Assembly: GCA_004292695.1 (NCBI GenBank) | Contig: RDXV01000002.1 | Span: 1-64,000, forward strand | Direction of reading: 5' to 3' | DNA length: 64,000 nucleotides | DNA from: Nostocales cyanobacterium | GTDB taxonomy: Bacteria; Cyanobacteriota; Cyanobacteriia; Cyanobacteriales; Nostocaceae | Shown here: positions 21,464-30,494 of the stretch, one piece after another | How the letters are laid out: every line of letters starts with the position of its first letter | Numbering within the stretch: the stretch's first letter is position 1 | Position numbers and translations under genes: made by a program | The notes under the pieces: generated by a model | What the model was told of the DNA's origin: nothing | Database searches by the model: none | Seen by the model: only the letters and a program-made list of their open reading frames with translations

Positions 21464-23677
21464 TTAAACAATAGCTAGTTCTGGTTCAGGTTCTAGTTGT
21501 TTTTGAGACAAATTACCAAAAAAGTCATAATGATCTAAAGCCTCCAAAATACCCCAAGCGTAATGACCTTGGGCAAAATACACTTGAGAATAACCACGTA
21601 GGTTCTCAATTTCCTGACTATAATTTCCTACAACTACAGCCAAGGTATTACCACTGAGCATGGTTTCATCATTACCGGAAGCACCAGCGACTAAGAAACG
21701 TTGAACAGGTAAACCCCACTTCCAAGCCACATAACGAATTGCATCACCTTTAGAAGCCCGTATAGGTACTAAATCCAGATACATATTATGGCTATAGATA
21801 CCCTTAACAGGTAATTGATGGCGGCGTAAATGGCGGATAATATCCCGGAATTTCGGAGCTTTAGACTCATCCACAAAGTAACTGATCTTATATTTGCGTT
21901 GTGCTTCCGGTGGTTGCAATTCCACACCAGGAATATCTTTCATTACCTGACGGATAGCTTCCCCTTGCCAGTGATAGCCGATGTGTTTTTGCCAACTGGT
22001 ATCAGTCACTATCTGCGGTCCGTAGTAAATCTCACTACCTGCTGATGTAATTAATAAATCAGGCATGGGAAAACGCCATTCTTCCAGCATTTCCAAGGTA
22101 CTTTTGAGGGTGCGCCCGGTAGCAATACCTACACCTGTTGTTTGACCATCATCACGGATGCGTTCAATGAGTCTTTCTAAGGCTTCTTTGTCACCTAATA
22201 AAGTATTATCAATTTCACATACCAAGAATCTATCAGCGGTTGGTAAGCGGTTTGTATCGGGAACTTTCCAATCTGGATGATCTTTAGCTGGAGATGCTGG
22301 TAAAGGACTGAGTAGAGATTGAATTCTTTGTTGACTAAAGATGCGGATTTGATCTAGATATTTCTCAACATGACTTTCCCAGGAGAAATATTTGCAGACA
22401 TTGGTTATACCATTGCTTGACCACTGCTGCCACTGTTCTCTATCTTTGAGGGTAGTTTTCAGGGCATTTTGGATATCTTGAATATTTAAAGGATCAATCA
22501 ATAGGCCATTTTCACAAGCTGCCAAAATATCCCTTGGACCACCATCGGAGGTAGCGACAATGGGTACACCACAAGCTGTAGCTTCAATTAAGGTTAAACC
22601 AAATGGTTCTGTTAGGGCTGGGTTAATAAAAACACCTTTGGTTTTTGCTGTTAAACGGTATAAATCTGGAACATCATCAGCGTTATGATGTTTAGGATAG
22701 GCAACATGACCATAAAGATTATAGCGGTCTATTAGCTGCAATATTTCCATGAACACCTGACGCGGACCAGATTCCATTGTCATGATGTCTTCTCGTTTTC
22801 CTAGTACCAATACTAGGTTAGCCAGGTGACGTAATTCTGGATCTTCACCGTAGGCTTTGATTAAACTACTAACGTTTTTCCGAATTGCTGGGCGAGATAT
22901 CGCCGTGATCATCGGCTTTTGCGGATCTTTCAGAAAGGGTTCTAATTCCTTTTGAATTGGTGGGTTTTGCCAATCATCTGCCGCTGGGTAAAATCTTTCT
23001 AGCGCTACTCCAGGGGGTATGACTAGCATTCTTTCTGGTTGATAGCGATCATATACGCTATATTGTTCTTCGACTTCTTGGTTGGTACTGGCGATGACTA
23101 AAGCCGCTCCACCTAATGTAGTTTCTTCCGCATCTATTCTTTTACTGATGTGAAAGTGTTCTTCAATTATGTTCTGTTTTGTTCCCTGTTCTAATAATCT
23201 CTGCTGTTTCACTCTACCCAGGGAGTGACCTGTATGCACTAGGGGTATTCCTAACCACCCTGCAACCCGACTACCAACATACCCTGCATCTGCATAGTGT
23301 GTATGAATTATGTTGGGTATTCTCCCTACTTTACGAATGTGCCGCAGTAGTTCATCAGCCATTGTGTCTAAGTATGGCCATAAAACTTCTTTTCGCAGAT
23401 AGCGACGGGGACCACAGTTGAGACGAATTATTTGGGCTTTATCTGCAAGTTTTTCTATGGGTTGGGCGTAGTCAGGACTGACTTTTGCATCATTCACCAA
23501 CCGAGTTACTAAGTCTACCCTTTCAACCTGTGGGTTTTTGGCTAATGTATTTGCTAATTCCACTACATATTTTGTTTGTCCGCCGGTATCAGCGTCTCTT
23601 CCTAATTCTAAATTCTCACCTCTAATTAATCCGTGAACACTAACGAGTATAATGTACAGTCCTGGACTGTGTGACAT
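21464..23677 (-). CDS. sps: Sucrose-phosphate synthase with C-terminal SPP-like domain
   Basis: About 737 aa. Glycosyltransferase part: LYIILVSVHGLIRGENLELG, RDADTGGQTKYVVELANTL, HTHYADAGYVGSRVAGWLGI and NPALTEPFGLTLIEATACGV, the UDP/ADP-glucose-dependent sucrose-phosphate synthase set. From about residue 480 an HAD phosphatase-like domain follows (LVCEIDNTLLGDKEALERLI). In active sucrose-phosphate phosphatases motif I is D-x-D-x-T; here it is E-I-D-N-T, so the nucleophile Asp is replaced and this domain is probably inactive, as in other cyanobacterial SPS. ATG 23677 is chosen because GGAGGA lies just upstream (an ATG at 23692 contains it). Makes sucrose-6-phosphate, for osmotic balance and, in filaments, carbon supply to heterocysts. 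Confidence 0.92.
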   Translation of the reverse strand: MSHSPGLYIILVSVHGLIRGENLELGRDADTGGQTKYVVELANTLAKNPQVERVDLVTRLVNDAKVSPDYAQPIEKLADKAQIIRLNCGPRRYLRKEVLWPYLDTMADELLRHIRKVGRIPNIIHTHYADAGYVGSRVAGWLGIPLVHTGHSLGRVKQQRLLEQGTKQNIIEEHFHISKRIDAEETTLGGAALVIASTNQEVEEQYSVYDRYQPERMLVIPPGVALERFYPAADDWQNPPIQKELEPFLKDPQKPMITAISRPAIRKNVSSLIKAYGEDPELRHLANLVLVLGKREDIMTMESGPRQVFMEILQLIDRYNLYGHVAYPKHHNADDVPDLYRLTAKTKGVFINPALTEPFGLTLIEATACGVPIVATSDGGPRDILAACENGLLIDPLNIQDIQNALKTTLKDREQWQQWSSNGITNVCKYFSWESHVEKYLDQIRIFSQQRIQSLLSPLPASPAKDHPDWKVPDTNRLPTADRFLVCEIDNTLLGDKEALERLIERIRDDGQTTGVGIATGRTLKSTLEMLEEWRFPMPDLLITSAGSEIYYGPQIVTDTSWQKHIGYHWQGEAIRQVMKDIPGVELQPPEAQRKYKISYFVDESKAPKFRDIIRHLRRHQLPVKGIYSHNMYLDLVPIRASKGDAIRYVAWKWGLPVQRFLVAGASGNDETMLSGNTLAVVVGNYSQEIENLRGYSQVYFAQGHYAWGILEALDHYDFFGNLSQKQLEPEPELAIV

Positions 23678-24285
23678 TCTGTCTTCCTCCATAATTGACT
23701 GTATAAAAGGCTATATTTTATCTTTTTATAGTTACTAAAAACACGATCAAATACGATCAAATATTTTTAGTTTTATTAGGTGGGCGTAACTGTGGGCGAA
23801 AATTTTTACACCTCAAAATGCTAACTGCAAGCCTCTTACCATTAAATTTTAACTAAGATGTTGTCTGCAACTAATTTTAGTTATTACTAAGTTATGTTGC
23901 TTGATATCTTAGTTTAGTCTAGGTTAAATCCAACACTAATCAATATATCATAAATGGTAACATCTGACCATATTTAATAATATATTGATGGCTGAAATCC
24001 CTGGTTTGATGATGTTATTTAATTTAATGTAATACAAAAATATCAACTTTTTTATACCAAATAGTTAGATGTAATTGTGGCAGATAGTACCCTGTTTCCT
24101 TAGCTGGTAGGGAAATCTGAAGATTGGGTTGAGTGATTGCAGGGATGAATTGTTTGTCAATTGTGTAAATTTTTTATGTGTAAATCGGTTTGTCTAATTT
24201 TTATCCTCTACAATAAATCAATTACACTGAGTAACATTGATAATTTAGCTGTTGATTTCTGTAGTTAAATGTACTGAATGAAGTT
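23678..24285. other. Divergent intergenic region, about 600 bp
   Basis: AT-rich spacer between sps (minus) and the GHL10-like gene (plus). No convincing ORF or RNA. Both promoters should lie here; CGATCAAATACGATCAAATA near 23742-23761 is a short direct repeat (ACGATCAAAT twice) close to sps and could be a regulator site. Confidence 0.45.
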
Positions 24286-25530
24286 ATGTCCAACAAGAAA
24301 AAAGAACCTAGCGGTTGTGGATGTGCAAATATTCCCATATCTGTGATCATCATATTGGTTGGTGCAGGATATGGGTTGTTTACTCAAAGAGATAAAATAA
24401 ATATTTATCAGATTTTTCCACAATTACCAAAAATCGCATCTACTAATATTAATTCTGCCCCAATTACCTCTCCTGTAACAAGTCCGCTATCAACTCAGGC
24501 GGAAATTACACCAGTGAATAAACCAGTACCTATTCAACCTCAAATACCTGCAAGTATCAAAGAGATTCCATCACCAAATACAACTCCAAATAATATTAAG
24601 TCTCTTACATCTGTGGTTCAAAAACCACTACCAACAGCTTGGCAAAAGAAAGTAATTAAGGGTATTTATTTAAGTCGCTATCAAGTGACTAATAATGCGG
24701 ATGAAAAAACTATTCGTGACCGGGTAATTTACTATAAAAGTCAAGGATTTAATACTATTATTCATGGTGTTTGGGGTAATGGTTGTTCTATGTATCATAG
24801 TAAGGTGATGCAAAAAACCTTGGGTTATAAAAGTTGTCCAAATGAGTTTCAAGATAAGTGGTTAGATTGGTTAATTGATGAGGCTCATAAACAGGGAATG
24901 GAGGTTCACGCTTATTTTGAAAGGGGAATTAAAATTGATAAAAATAGCCCGATTTATAATTTAGCTGTAACTCAAAAATGGCTTGTTCCTGGTGTGGATA
25001 AAACCTATGCTGGGTTAGATCAATATGTGCTGGATGTGGAAAATACCAATGTTGCTAATTATTTAACTGATACTTTAGTGGAGTTTGTGAAAAGATATCC
25101 TCAAATTGATGCGGTGCAATGGGATGATTATTTAGCTTATCATGCTGAATTACCAGGAAAGATCAATCGTACTGATAAGTTAACAGCATTTATGCAGCGG
25201 ATGATTAAAGAGATGAAAATAGCTAATTCTCATGTGAGTTTTGATATTTGTCATCATAATCCTTATTGGGCTAAACAATATTTTGCGGCTGATTGGTTGA
25301 AGTGGGGTGTAGATAATGTGTTTATTCAAGCCTATAATGATAAAAATTTTCAGGATGAATTAAATTATGTGAAAGATTATCAGGGTGTTGCTATTAGTGA
25401 ATCTCAATCTCATCGTCTGCAACAATTAGTGAATAACCCGGATATCAAAAGTATTCTAATTTTTCCTTTGAATGGCAACCCGGAAATAACGGCGGCTAAT
25501 ATTAACAAGCTACTCCAAAATGTTAAATAG
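24286..25530 (+). CDS. GHL10-like (family 10-like) putative glycoside hydrolase, membrane-anchored
   Basis: 414 aa. One N-terminal membrane segment (IPISVIIILVGAGYGLFTQR), a Pro/Thr/Ser-rich linker to about residue 120, then a TIM-barrel-like domain: KGIYLSRYQVTNNADEKTIR, GFNTIIHGVWGNG, EAHKQGMEVHAYFERGIKID, YPQIDAVQWDDYLAYHAELP. It resembles the putative glycosyl hydrolases of the GHL10/DUF187 group; D/E residues in QWDDYLA and YFERG could be catalytic. Substrate unknown, probably a cell-surface polysaccharide. Single-gene unit. Confidence 0.75.
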   Translation: MSNKKKEPSGCGCANIPISVIIILVGAGYGLFTQRDKINIYQIFPQLPKIASTNINSAPITSPVTSPLSTQAEITPVNKPVPIQPQIPASIKEIPSPNTTPNNIKSLTSVVQKPLPTAWQKKVIKGIYLSRYQVTNNADEKTIRDRVIYYKSQGFNTIIHGVWGNGCSMYHSKVMQKTLGYKSCPNEFQDKWLDWLIDEAHKQGMEVHAYFERGIKIDKNSPIYNLAVTQKWLVPGVDKTYAGLDQYVLDVENTNVANYLTDTLVEFVKRYPQIDAVQWDDYLAYHAELPGKINRTDKLTAFMQRMIKEMKIANSHVSFDICHHNPYWAKQYFAADWLKWGVDNVFIQAYNDKNFQDELNYVKDYQGVAISESQSHRLQQLVNNPDIKSILIFPLNGNPEITAANINKLLQNVK

Positions 25531-25706
25531 CATTTATAACTTTATGTACTCTTGAGTGTTAACGTTTTTAACTTAATAGATGAATCTTAACTAATGGGTA
25601 TTAAGATCATAATGGGCAGTAAGTGAGTAAAAAAATTACTTCAGAAATGAACTAAATGTCAAATCCTCCGTCAAGGAAGATATAAGTATAAATGAGAGGT
25701 AAAATT

Positions 25707-26483
25707 ATGGCATTACAAGCACTGAGATATTTTTTATGGGGCGGTTTGAGTTTATCTTTGTTGATTGGTAATTCTGCGGCTTTTGCTCAAACTGATGCTA
25801 TTGTTGTTCCTACTGTACCTTCCGGTTCAACAACTACAGTCCCATCTAGTACATCTACGGGTACACCTACCCCGACTACTGTAGATACTGGGACTAGATT
25901 TAGTTGTCAAAACTATAACAATAGATTTACGGTGATGTATCAACCCCAAAGCCAACCAGGTCAGTTTTTTGCTTGGGCTGCACCCCAGGCCTTGGGAGGG
26001 GGTTGGAGTCCTGAAAATCGTTGTCAGGCGATCGCCCAAAGGTTGGAATTATATCGTCCTGATGGACTACAAGAATTACAAATAGCCAGAGAAAATAACG
26101 AAAATATTATCTGTGTAACTACGGAGGCTAATCCTGCTTGTCGGATTTTACTGACAGTACCCAGAGATAAAGACCCTTATGCGATCCGTAGTAGTATTTT
26201 CAGTAACCTAGCCACCGCAGATAATGGACAACAAACTATAGCGGTAAACACTTATAGAAATCGTAGTACAGGTGGAGTGAATGAACTATACAATTTAGGT
26301 CGCACACTTCTGGGTGGTAGTAGAACAAATAATGTTAATTCTTCTAGAAATGGTATTAATTTGAAACCTTTCTTAGACCCTAGAGATGGGGGTACTGGCA
26401 AGAATTTAAGAAATGGAGTCTCTATTCGTCGTCAGTCGCAACCACAGCAACGGACTATCTTAAATCCTGGGTTGTTCAGATAA
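25707..26483 (+). CDS. COP23-domain exported protein
   Basis: 258 aa from ATG 25707, preceded by GAGAGG. Signal peptide ALRYFLWGGLSLSLLIGNSA then AFA, a Thr/Ser/Pro linker, then the COP23 core: FSCQNYNNRFTVMYQPQSQP, FFAWAAPQALGGGWSPENRC, QAIAQRLELYRPDGLQEL and NENIICVTTEANPACRILLT. Conserved cysteines (FSCQ, NRCQ, IICV, PACR) could form disulfides. COP23 was described as a circadian-oscillating membrane protein in Cyanothece; function unknown. The C-terminal 70 residues are low-complexity. Confidence 0.85.
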   Translation: MALQALRYFLWGGLSLSLLIGNSAAFAQTDAIVVPTVPSGSTTTVPSSTSTGTPTPTTVDTGTRFSCQNYNNRFTVMYQPQSQPGQFFAWAAPQALGGGWSPENRCQAIAQRLELYRPDGLQELQIARENNENIICVTTEANPACRILLTVPRDKDPYAIRSSIFSNLATADNGQQTIAVNTYRNRSTGGVNELYNLGRTLLGGSRTNNVNSSRNGINLKPFLDPRDGGTGKNLRNGVSIRRQSQPQQRTILNPGLFR

Positions 26484-26921
26484 TCAGTAGACGTGAGGCA
26501 GGAGCAACAAATCAACCCTTTTAATGATCTTCAAGAACATCTTTGCAGACAGCGGTTAATTGAATTGGTGTCATTCAGGTGAAAAGTAAGAAAGATTTAA
26601 TGAGACTTCATCATCTCATTAAGTTGTAGTAAAATTGTAAATTTTTGATTAAATCCCCAGCAATACTTCAAGTCTTCGCAATTTTCTCACTATACTCAAA
26701 GAGGTAGGAAAGATTGACAATGAAACAATACATAACATCGTTTCTCTGGGTATCAGTATTATCTACTAAAACAGAAAAAGTTGAGAAAAGGACGTTCCGG
26801 TAACATCTTGTAGGGTAGTTTAAGAAATTTAGAGATATATCTTACGCAATTCCTGTGTGAGACAAAATATCTCAACTAGAGATGTAAATTTTCATTTTGA
26901 TAACTTAGCTAGGAAAAAATA
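26484..26921. other. Intergenic region, 438 bp
   Basis: Upstream of the RTX gene. AT-rich, with only short unconvincing frames (e.g. 27 codons at 26720). It should carry the RTX promoter and leader; no repeat array or RNA gene seen. Confidence 0.45.
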
Positions 26922-29165
26922 ATGACAAACTTCAGTTCACCCAATAACTTGCCAGTAGGTCAACAACGCCCATACTCTATACTTTTAAACGATTTTAATG
27001 GAGATCAGAAATTAGATGTAGCAGTTGCCAATTATGGTACTAACAATGTTTCCATATTATTGGGTAATGGAACAGGCGGGTTTGGCTCTCCCGCTAGTTT
27101 TGATGTAGGGACTTTAGGACCCGTATCTATATTTGCGGGTGATTTCAATGGAGATGGCAACCAAGACCTAGCAACTGCAAATGTTGATTTAACAACTTTT
27201 AGCAGCAGCAATATTTCATTTTTATTAGGAAACGGAAGCGGTGGTTTTAGCGCTCCTACTAACATTAACGTTCCTGCGCCTGGATTATTGGCAATTGCAT
27301 TAGGAGATTTCAATGGAGATGACCTGCCTGACATTGCCGCAGGTTCGTTAGCTCCTGGCCAAAATGATGTTTCAGTCTTTTTAAGTACGGGTTTTTCCGG
27401 CGGTCAGGTTACTTACAATTCTACTCCTTTCACATACACCATAGGTCAAACAACTCGTAGTCTTGATCTGGGTGACTTCAATAACGATGGCTTAACAGAC
27501 CTGGCATTAGTGAGGACTGGAATACCTTCCGTGTTTGTCAGATTGGGAACTGGTACTGGCGGATCAGGTGAACCAATTTTTTCCAGCACTGAAGCCAGCT
27601 ATAATGTCGGATCAGAACCTCGTTCAGTCACCATAGATGACATTGATGGCGATGGCAACTTAGACCTGGTGGTATCTAACAGTGCTAATGATAATGTTTC
27701 CTTACTCCGTGGACAGGGTAATGGTACTTTTCAAAATGCTATTCCTTACTCAGCAGGAGATGGGGTTCGCTCTGTAGCTATAGGATTCATTAATGCTGAT
27801 TTTGGGTTAGACCTGGTAACAGCTAATGAACTTGATAATACTGTTTCTGTGTTAATAAACACAACACCTGGTGATAATTTTACAGGTGATACTGCCAATG
27901 ACACATACAATGTTGATAGCACTACTGATGTAATTACTGAAAATCCCAATGGAGGAACTGATACTGTTAATTCCAGCGTTACTTACACTTTGCCCAATAA
28001 TGTAGAGAACATTAACTTAACTGGTAGCAATAATATTAATGCTACAGGTAATGATTTAGGCAATGGCATCAGAGGTAATGACGGAAATAATACCCTAGAT
28101 GGTGGTGGTGGTTCTGACTATATATACGGTAATGGAGGTAGTGATAATTTATTGGGTGGAACTGGAGATGACTATATCTCAGGTGGCGCAGGTGTTGATA
28201 CCATGTCAGGTGGTACAGGTAACGACTTGTATGAAGTTGATGATCTAGATGTAGTCATTGAAAATGGTGGCGAAGGAATTGATACAGTTAATTCCAGTGT
28301 AACTTACACTTTAGGAAATAATGTTGAGAATTTAACTTTAACTGGATCTGCCAATATTAACGGTACTGGCAATAGTTTCAACAACGATATCAGAGGTAAT
28401 GAAGGCGATAATACCCTCGATGGTATGGGTGGTCAAGACTACCTATACGGTAACGGAGGTAATGATAGTCTATTAGGTGGTAGCGGAGATGACTATCTCT
28501 TCGGTGGTACAGGCATTGATACCATGGTAGGTGGTACAGATAACGACGTGTATGAAGTTGATAATCAACAAGATGTAGTTATTGAAAATGCTGGTGAGGG
28601 CATTGATGAGGTTCAATCTTTTATTACCTACACACTGGGCAACAATGTAGAAAGACTAAAATTGCTCGGCAGTGGTAATATAGATGGTACTGGTAATGAA
28701 TTAGATAATACTATTACTGGTAATAATGGCATTAACAATCTGAGTGGTGGTGTTGGTAGTGACTATCTGTATGGTTTAGGTGGCGATGATACTCTGATTG
28801 GTGGTAGTGGTAATGATTTCCTTATTGGTGGTGATGGACGTAATACCTTCCGTTTCCTCAGTTCTGCTGATGGGATAGACACGATTAGTGACTTTAAAGC
28901 TGGTACAGATGCTATTCAAATAGTAGCTAGTGGCTTTACTGGTTTGGTTGCACCTAGTCCCATTGGACCTTCTTTGAGTGGTGCAGCTTTCATTTCCGGT
29001 ATTGGTGTAACTGAAGCTACAAATGGTGACCAAAGATTTATATACAATACCAGTAGTGGTACTTTATTCTTTGATGCTGATGGTAATGGCGCTGGTGGTA
29101 AAGTGCAAATTGCAACTTTAAGTAATTTGGCTAACCTCACTGCTGGAGATATTTTCCTGATTTAA
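26922..29165 (+). CDS. Secreted FG-GAP/RTX calcium-binding protein
   Basis: 747 aa. Residues 1-325 hold about six FG-GAP/VCBS-type repeats with Ca-binding loops (DFNGDQKLDVAVANYG, DFNGDGNQDLATANVD, DIDGDGNLDLVVSNS). Residues 340-660 hold three blocks of RTX nonapeptides (GGSGDDYLFGGTGIDTM type) separated by strands (TVNSSVTYTLGNNVENLTLT). The C-terminus (FFDADGNGAGGKVQIATLSN, LTAGDIFLI) is the usual uncleaved type I secretion signal. No N-terminal signal peptide. AGGA precedes the ATG. The exporter genes follow downstream. Probably an extracellular surface or matrix protein; exact role unknown. Confidence 0.92.
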   Translation: MTNFSSPNNLPVGQQRPYSILLNDFNGDQKLDVAVANYGTNNVSILLGNGTGGFGSPASFDVGTLGPVSIFAGDFNGDGNQDLATANVDLTTFSSSNISFLLGNGSGGFSAPTNINVPAPGLLAIALGDFNGDDLPDIAAGSLAPGQNDVSVFLSTGFSGGQVTYNSTPFTYTIGQTTRSLDLGDFNNDGLTDLALVRTGIPSVFVRLGTGTGGSGEPIFSSTEASYNVGSEPRSVTIDDIDGDGNLDLVVSNSANDNVSLLRGQGNGTFQNAIPYSAGDGVRSVAIGFINADFGLDLVTANELDNTVSVLINTTPGDNFTGDTANDTYNVDSTTDVITENPNGGTDTVNSSVTYTLPNNVENINLTGSNNINATGNDLGNGIRGNDGNNTLDGGGGSDYIYGNGGSDNLLGGTGDDYISGGAGVDTMSGGTGNDLYEVDDLDVVIENGGEGIDTVNSSVTYTLGNNVENLTLTGSANINGTGNSFNNDIRGNEGDNTLDGMGGQDYLYGNGGNDSLLGGSGDDYLFGGTGIDTMVGGTDNDVYEVDNQQDVVIENAGEGIDEVQSFITYTLGNNVERLKLLGSGNIDGTGNELDNTITGNNGINNLSGGVGSDYLYGLGGDDTLIGGSGNDFLIGGDGRNTFRFLSSADGIDTISDFKAGTDAIQIVASGFTGLVAPSPIGPSLSGAAFISGIGVTEATNGDQRFIYNTSSGTLFFDADGNGAGGKVQIATLSNLANLTAGDIFLI

Positions 29166-29232
29166 AGGATGGGCAATTTTTAGTAAAATATATTACTCAG
29201 TGTAAAGTACACCAGTAAATATTACAAGATTG

Positions 29233-29271
29233 GGGAGTAAAGGAAATCACCTTTCTCCCTTTCTTTTTTTT
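29233..29271 (+). terminator. Intrinsic terminator of the RTX gene
   Basis: GGGAGTAAAGG (29233-29243) pairs with CCTTTCTCCC (29250-29259) with one bulged T, followed by TTTCTTTTTTTT. It separates the RTX transcript from the exporter genes. The rest of the 29166-29634 gap holds no gene. Confidence 0.85.
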
Positions 29272-29634
29272 AGTAGGTGTTGACGACTTGCTAAACTCTT
29301 GACGATATCTAAATTCCTGAATTTTGGGGACTATTTCTAAGTTTTTTTACTTAACTGCCATTTTGGGCTTGCATTTTCAAAAAATTGTGATAGTTTGGTA
29401 CGATGATATTTGCATACGGATATTTTTTACCAATGTATGTAACAAAGTAAGCCGTTAAACTGATAAACTTCACAAACAATTTATGTATGGTCTATGTAAA
29501 AAACCGGAAAATGGAAGAGTATGTAACTCAAAATAACGTTTTCTTAACTCGTAGATAAACATATTCCAATCTAGTTCTACTATTGTCTTGATCACAATTA
29601 ACGGATAGAGGTGGTAAACCTGCATACAAGTAAT

Positions 29635-30342
29635 ATGAATCCAGTGCTACAATTTGGCGATCGCATACTACCATCTGGGGAAGTCCTGCAATTACTACAG
29701 AAATACCAATTAGTGCCACCATTACTCAAGGAAGTGGTGATAGATCAGGCGATCGCACAAGTTGAACATACACCACAGGAAGAACAACTGGCCTGTGAAC
29801 AATTAGCTCAACAATATCAAGGAAGACAAGAACAAATTAATCTTGAACAAATTAAAAGTATAGCTATTCGGCAATTGAAACTGGAAAAGTTTAAAGAAGC
29901 TACCTGGGGACAGGACTTAGATTCTTACTTTTACCAGCGTAAACCCCAACTAGATCGAGTTATCTATTCATTGATTACTACATCTGAGATTGGGATAGCC
30001 CAGGAAATTTATTTCCGCATTCAGGAAGGAGAACAGTCTTTTGCTGAACTCGCCAGAGAATACGCCCAGGGACCAGAATCACAAACTGATGGTTTAGTCG
30101 GTCCGGTGGAATTACAAGGTTTAAACCCCATGTTAGCGAGAATTTTATCTGTGAGTCAGCCCCAACAACTATCACCACCAACTCAAATAGGGGAATGGTT
30201 AGTAATTGTCAGATTAGAAAAACTCCTACCAGCGCAGTTGGATCGTCAGATGCGTCAAAGGTTGTTAAATGAGCGTTTCCAGAGTTGGTTACAAACCCAA
30301 ATACAACCCCAAAACTGGCAAATTAAATTAGCAGAAGATTAA
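29635..30342 (+). CDS. PpiC-like peptidyl-prolyl isomerase of the secretion locus
   Basis: 235 aa from ATG 29635 (a GTG at 29611 is in frame). The N-terminal half is helical, SurA-like. The parvulin domain follows: AQEIYFRIQEGEQSFAELAR EYAQGPESQTDGLVGPVELQ, with the G-G/V-G-P-V pattern of PpiC. No signal peptide, so it should be cytoplasmic. Small parvulin-like genes of this kind lie ahead of HlyB-type exporters in several cyanobacteria; a chaperone role for export substrates is inferred. Confidence 0.85.
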   Translation: MNPVLQFGDRILPSGEVLQLLQKYQLVPPLLKEVVIDQAIAQVEHTPQEEQLACEQLAQQYQGRQEQINLEQIKSIAIRQLKLEKFKEATWGQDLDSYFYQRKPQLDRVIYSLITTSEIGIAQEIYFRIQEGEQSFAELAREYAQGPESQTDGLVGPVELQGLNPMLARILSVSQPQQLSPPTQIGEWLVIVRLEKLLPAQLDRQMRQRLLNERFQSWLQTQIQPQNWQIKLAED

Positions 30343-30494
30343 GTGAGTGAGGATGTGAACTGGATTAAAACTAAAAAAAGATTTAATGAGAAATATTAAA
30401 TTTTTCCTGTTCATCACTCTACTCAGATTTTGCCATGAATAATAATACTATCTATTGCTTCCATCTCACCAACATTTAATTAATTCTCATAAAC

